From Sodiomyces alkalinus F11 (Eukaryota > Ascomycota > Sordariomycetes > Glomerellales > Plectosphaerellaceae): DNA of 64,000 nt. The DNA lies in NCBI RefSeq assembly GCF_003711515.1, contig NW_021167083.1, positions 302,712 to 366,711 of the forward strand, given 5' to 3'. This document shows, piece by piece, positions 59,933 through 64,000 of the stretch (positions are counted from its first letter, which is position 1; each line of letters begins with the position of its first letter). The notes beneath the pieces were generated by a model. That model was not told the origin of the DNA. It did not search any database and worked only from the letters and a program-made list of their open reading frames with translations. A program made the translations under genes and the position numbers.

Positions 59933-60860
59933 TAGCACGAGAGGCTAGGGCACGCTAACCCTTAAGCACTGGTATAGCTGTTAAAAGGGTGCGTGGGAGG
60001 TATCGTGGCTTTAAAAGGAAGAGCGGTATCTTTAGTGGTGGACTGCGAGGCTTACGCTATTAGTAAGGTAAAAAAGATAGTATCGTAACGTCTACCTATC
60101 TATAGGCTAATAAGGCCTTTTTAGAGGATTAACGTGGATCTGTTTTCGATGGATCCTGCCGCTAACGGCGACGATACTATTACCCTATTCTATAATCCCT
60201 GTACATATAAAAACGTGACAAGAACGATACCAGGGTATAAATATATACTATCCTTGATAGCAAACTTCGAACTCTTCTTATAAAGGTAGTATAGGCTGCT
60301 TATTAGTGTGATTAGACTCGATAGAGAGAGAGCATTATAGAAGAAGCTGGATAACTAGTCTTTAGATCGTGGTATCCTGCTAGAAAGATTAGCTCCTTAT
60401 ACACCTGTATAGAACGCTAACACTGAATAGTATAGGGGTATTATCTTCGCTATCGCGAGGGTATTAGCAGATACCTTAGACTTCTAATAGGATATATGGC
60501 TAGAGATTATTATAGTAGCCATTTACCTGTATAACCGCACTCTACGCAGGGATCTAGGCTAGTAGACGCCCGAGGGAGCGTTGAACGAGTGGCTGTAAAA
60601 GGAGGGTATCGTTAGCTTTATAGCTAGAACCACTAATCCCTCTATTAGCCACCTAAAGAGGTATGGTTCTAAGGCATACGCGTTGACTGCTACCTACCTG
60701 CGAGGTTGCCGTAAGAACGAAAAGCTCGCGCCGAGGGTATACGTCGGCTATTTAATCAGATACGAGGGCACTACTATTTTTCGGATTTCGGTTCCTTAAT
60801 TAGGGGATAGTATCCTGCACACGAGGGACGTTATCTTTAACGAGTTAGTGCTTTATAAGA
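59933..60860 (+). pseudogene. copia integrase region remnant
   Basis: Runs from the GAG-pre-integrase motif (HERLGHANP) through the integrase core to the conserved KLAPRVYVGYL region and TRDVIFNE. Stops sit at expected Trp/Gln sites. Confidence 0.65.
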
Positions 60861-61919
60861 ATAGGGGGAAAGAGCCTAACGTGCCTGTGCCTGTGTAGCT
60901 TTTCGATGATCTTAATCTGCTATTAGATTAAGGGCGAATCTACGATTCTTTTAGCATTATAACCGATATCGTCGATTTCGGTATACCTATAGTAACGTAG
61001 CAGAACTCCACGATAAAGGCTTTATAAGAGGGAAGGAGGCGTTAATAATAGCCTTAATCGTTAAGATCTAGGGGGGTGGCCGGTAGTGGTGGTAAAGGAG
61101 TAAAAACCACTACTAACGTAAAAACCACCGAAAACGCCTCTGAAAACTAATAGGTTACTGACTAAGAGGTATTACGTGGAACGGCTGCCACGGCCGCGGC
61201 AGGCACGGTGCCTGCCGTTATGCCTGCCGTTATTCCTGCTGCTGGTTCTTCCTCTTTAACTGCTATTTTACCACCCTCTTTAAGAATAGCACTAATTTTG
61301 CCCTCTTTAATAACCTCTTCTTTAAGGCCTGTTTATACGCCCTTTTCGTCACCTCCTAATAACCTGTAATTGAACGCAGTGATTAGGAGGAATCTGACGA
61401 TACTAGCGGATCTTCCTCCACCTTAGAGGAGGCTATAGGCGAGGCTACCGACGATGCCGTCGGAATAGGATTATTATCGCCTAACTAATCCGTTCTTAAA
61501 GAGGCTACTACCACTGCCACTGCCGCTGCTCCTTAAATAACTAATCTATAAGTAGTAACCCTATCTTTAGTAGCTAAGTCTAATCCCACTACTACTACTA
61601 CTATTACCGCCTAATAACTAATCTCTCGTTCGCCTGCTTTAGCTTTAACGCCTACCCCCGTAGGGCGGCCTGCTTATAATCGCCGGCCTCTTTCCACGTA
61701 TAACGATTACGTCTCCTACTACACCTTCGAGAAGCCAAAAAAGCCGCTATTACGCCGCGAGATATCTAAGGAACCGTTAAATTAGTCTTAGATACTAAAA
61801 AGCCTATATAAGCTATAATAGCTTATGGCAGCCGTATAAGAGGTGGATATACTTAGGTTAATAGACACCTTTAAAGTAGCAGAGCTGCCCTAGGGAGGGT
61901 AATATGTCTTAGACCTTAA

Positions 61920-62036
61920 ATAGGTCTTTAAGTATAAGGTTAACCCGTCAGAGTATATTAGTAAGTTTAAGGCGAGGTTATACGTGCGAGGCGATTAATA
62001 GCCTAAAAACCACCTTAACGCCTACTATCAGGTGTC
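61920..62036 (+). pseudogene. copia reverse transcriptase start, truncated
   Basis: KFKARLYVRGD followed by PKNHLNAYYQVSV, then the frame is lost at the junction at about 62037. Confidence 0.6.
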
Positions 62037-62260
62037 TGTAACAGTAGTCACAATGGGTCTCTAGTATGAACCCACAGGGGTCCAGGTATGCCTAGTCTAA
62101 GACCCCTCCAGGCATAAACAAAGCAAGTTATCACATAGTAAATAGAATAGTCCCTCGAAGTAAATAAGGCAGCCCTCGAGGAAGCAAATAAGCAGTCATT
62201 AAGGAGTAGAGCGTAGTCTTAAGGAGCGAGGGAGCCTCCCCTTTAAAGAGGGAGGCCAGC
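62037..62260 (+). mobile_element. Putative LTR of a second retrotransposon (TGTAACAG start), RIP-poor
   Basis: Begins TGTAACAGTAG where the copia RT frame ends, as expected for an insertion. Unlike both flanks it keeps many CA/TG dinucleotides. It contains crossing inverted repeats (AGGGGTC 62076-62082 with GACCCCT 62101-62107; TATGCCT 62087-62093 with AGGCATA 62110-62116). The right end is not defined; a gag-like frame follows from about 62440. Confidence 0.45.
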
Positions 62261-62439
62261 GATTAATCTGATTCTTTAGCTATACCCACGTCCTAACCCT
62301 ATTATAATCCTATCGTGATTATACCTAGTTCCTTACTTAACCCTACCTTTTCACTCTTTACGACTACCTATTTAATATTTTAATCGCTCTACCCTTAAAG
62401 GGCGCGAAGACCGTTAAGAAGAGTCACTAAGATATCTAA

Positions 62440-64000
62440 CTATTATAAAATAAACGATCCCACCTTCGATTTTAATAAGGCTGTGAGCTAGTTCGAGCGA
62501 TAGCTCCGCGATAGCGAAACCGCCTTTGTGGAGGACGCTAATAAGGAACACGACGGGGATACGCCGGGAACTAACACGGCTCCCGCACCTACTACTACAC
62601 CTATTCCTATACCTACTACTACTCCTATCGCTGGCACTACCTCTACTACTGCCTCTACCCCTATCATCGTCCCCGTCCCTCCTATAACCACGATAGGACC
62701 CGCGTATAACCCTAACCTGCCCCTGTATACGAACGTTAACCTAGCCACGCTAACGGAGGAATAACTAGATAAACGCGTTAAATAGATAAAGGCATAGAAC
62801 CACCGTAAGCGTAAGCTCGCGTACCTTACTAAGCTAGAGGCGGATACTACCGCCGCTATTACTACCGCCGCCGCCGCTATTAATCCTAACCTAGCCGATA
62901 TCACCCACTGCCGTATAGCTAAGCCCCGATATCGCGTCGTGACCCTGGTGGGATCCTAGTATACCCACGATATATCCACGATATCGTCTATACACGGGTC
63001 TATTACCTAGGCTAAGTTTAATTTCCCCCTACCTAAATAGGATAGCGTATCCTAGGCTAAGTATCGCACGTTTATCTAGGAGACTAACTAGCGGTTTGAC
63101 CTGGATTCTTAATCCTTTCCCACGGACGCTGCGAAAAACTACTTCGTTATATTATACCTCCCCTACCACCTTAAGGAACGTTAGCAGGCTAAACTACGAT
63201 ATAAATACGACGGGGACTCTAATAAGGTTAGCTAGGCAGTCTTATAGGCCTAGCTATCCTATTAGGTTAACGATAACGATACCTGCCTATAAGAGGTGGC
63301 GGTATAGATCTAGAGCGAGTCTATCTCCTCCTAAAAAAAGGGGGAGTCTTACGCTAAATTTATATAACGGTGGGAAGCTCTAGAGTCGGAACTACCGGGT
63401 AAGCTCCTAGACTAGTAAAGGATTTAGATAGTACTAATAAGAGTCCTCCTACCTATTCGGGACTATATAGTATCTATAGGGGTTCCTAAGGATTACCAGG
63501 ATCTAGCCCCGGTATACCGTAGGGCTAAGGCCTTAACTATTACCGACGGGTTAGCCGTTAGCCGGACAGACTTCTAGTCCACTACCTAATAACGTCGTTT
63601 CCGCTCGCGTACCTACGGTTATAACCCCTACGCTCCGGCCACCTATAGTTCTATTAGTATCCCTGCGTCTACCCCTATATCCGCCCCTACGTATACTTTT
63701 ACGCCCGCTCCCGCTTCTAGTTACCCTATACGCCTTAGACTATTATCGTACCTTGATTCTATTACTTACTCTAACTATAACTGAAAGGGGCACTACGTCA
63801 CTACGTGCCTTAGCCCTTATACCGAGCGGTCGCGCTCGAGTAATAATAATCCGAATACCTAGCCGGTGTCTATATCTTATCCCACGGTCGGCCGCGTTAC
63901 GGGCGAGGTGCCCTAGGAATAACACCCGCCTCGAGTAACCCCCTCTACTACTACTATACCGGTAAAGGCACGTGTATCCCTTCGCCGAGGTAAGGAATAG
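62440..64000 (+). mobile_element. Gag-like region of a second, RIP-mutated LTR retrotransposon (runs off the window)
   Basis: A frame with TAG/TAA stops encodes a Pro/Thr-rich linker (PTTTPIPIPTTTPI) at about 62580-62690, a helical gag-like segment at about 62760-63580, and near 63768-63812 a zinc-knuckle-like KGHYVTTC preceded by two Tyr at expected Cys positions (TGT-to-TAT). This resembles a Ty3/gypsy-type gag. No pol motif is inside the window. Confidence 0.55.

Larger units (their letters stand above)
57683..62036 (+). mobile_element. RIP-mutated Ty1/copia-type LTR retrotransposon, 3'-truncated
   Basis: AT-rich block starting TGTTGGATATTGG, a copia-LTR-like terminus (inferred). Reading + strand codons and tolerating stops, gag, protease, integrase and the start of reverse transcriptase appear in canonical copia order. 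A gag segment lies at about 58516-58990 and the DSG protease site at 59501-59509. HERLGHANP is at about 59936-59962 with the preceding Trp as TAG. An integrase core follows at about 60120-60260 and a KAYAL...KLAPRVYVGYL block at about 60670-60760. The RT start KFKARLYVRGD is at about 61967-61999. Stops are TAG/TAA mostly where Trp or Gln is expected, with few frameshifts, as RIP predicts. RT/RNase H sequence is cut off near 62037. Confidence 0.75.

Noticed and set aside
57683..64000. Stop-codon reassignment as an explanation for the frequent in-frame TAG/TAA
   Set aside because: The same block shows Met-to-Ile and Cys-to-Tyr changes and loss of CpA/TpG, which RIP explains; other genes in the window use TAA/TAG/TGA as normal stops.

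Overview
The window is a piece of nuclear chromosome from a filamentous ascomycete (Pezizomycotina, probably a sordariomycete). The signs are short GT-AG introns of about 50-110 bp, GC-rich coding sequence, fungal families (HET-ankyrin, Ppo oxygenase, hypervirulence-associated Tudor protein), and AT-rich repeat blocks bearing the CpA-to-TpA signature of repeat-induced point mutation (RIP). I resolved fifteen gene models to exon level by checking that frame is kept across every proposed splice site. The species cannot be named from the sequence.

Layout. 1-140 is AT-rich. 315-4385 (+) is a HET-domain/ankyrin protein. 4386-6536 is gene-free with CTCGTC and poly-C tracts. 6537-7427 (+) is a small secreted Cys-rich protein with an M15-type zinc-peptidase fold. 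8776-11021 (-) is a GT90/CAP10 glycosyltransferase. 11.5-12.8 kb is an AT-rich degenerate block. 12827-14855 (-) is an Mtf1/mtTFB-like mitochondrial transcription factor, divergent from guanylate kinase (15145-15907, +). 16379-16742 (-) is a Tudor-like protein, 17852-18898 (-) a charged low-complexity protein, 20048-21708 (-) a methionine-type amino-acid permease and 22556-24751 (-) a DUF2235 alpha/beta hydrolase. The last is divergent from a linoleate diol synthase (26805-30449, +).

Then come three secretory-pathway hydrolases, all on the minus strand: a GH47 mannosidase (31344-33117), an M14 zinc carboxypeptidase (33724-35428) and an S10 serine carboxypeptidase carrying one in-frame TAG (36578-38379). 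They are followed by an alkaline ceramidase (39273-40300, -), RRP5 (41462-47075, -), a YML020W-like alpha/beta hydrolase (47671-50837, +), a 45-base N gap, the alpha subunit of mitochondrial processing peptidase (51502-53343, -) and a Dma1-like FHA-RING ubiquitin ligase (54316-56294, -). From about 57.68 kb to the end the window is a nest of RIP-mutated LTR retrotransposons: a Ty1/copia element interrupted near 62037 by a second LTR element.

Functional themes. Most genes are housekeeping (rRNA processing, mitochondrial transcription and protein import, GMP metabolism, cell-cycle ubiquitin ligase). The accessory content is the HET-ankyrin protein, the M15-like secreted protein, the run of secreted hydrolases and a lipid-acting set (DUF2235 hydrolase, Ppo oxygenase, alkaline ceramidase). 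I see no secondary-metabolite cluster, CRISPR array, tRNA or rRNA gene. The most unusual items are the single RIP-type stop in the S10 gene, the M15-like secreted protein with repeated Cys modules, the DUF2235/Ppo divergent pair, and a RIP-poor island inside the retrotransposon nest.
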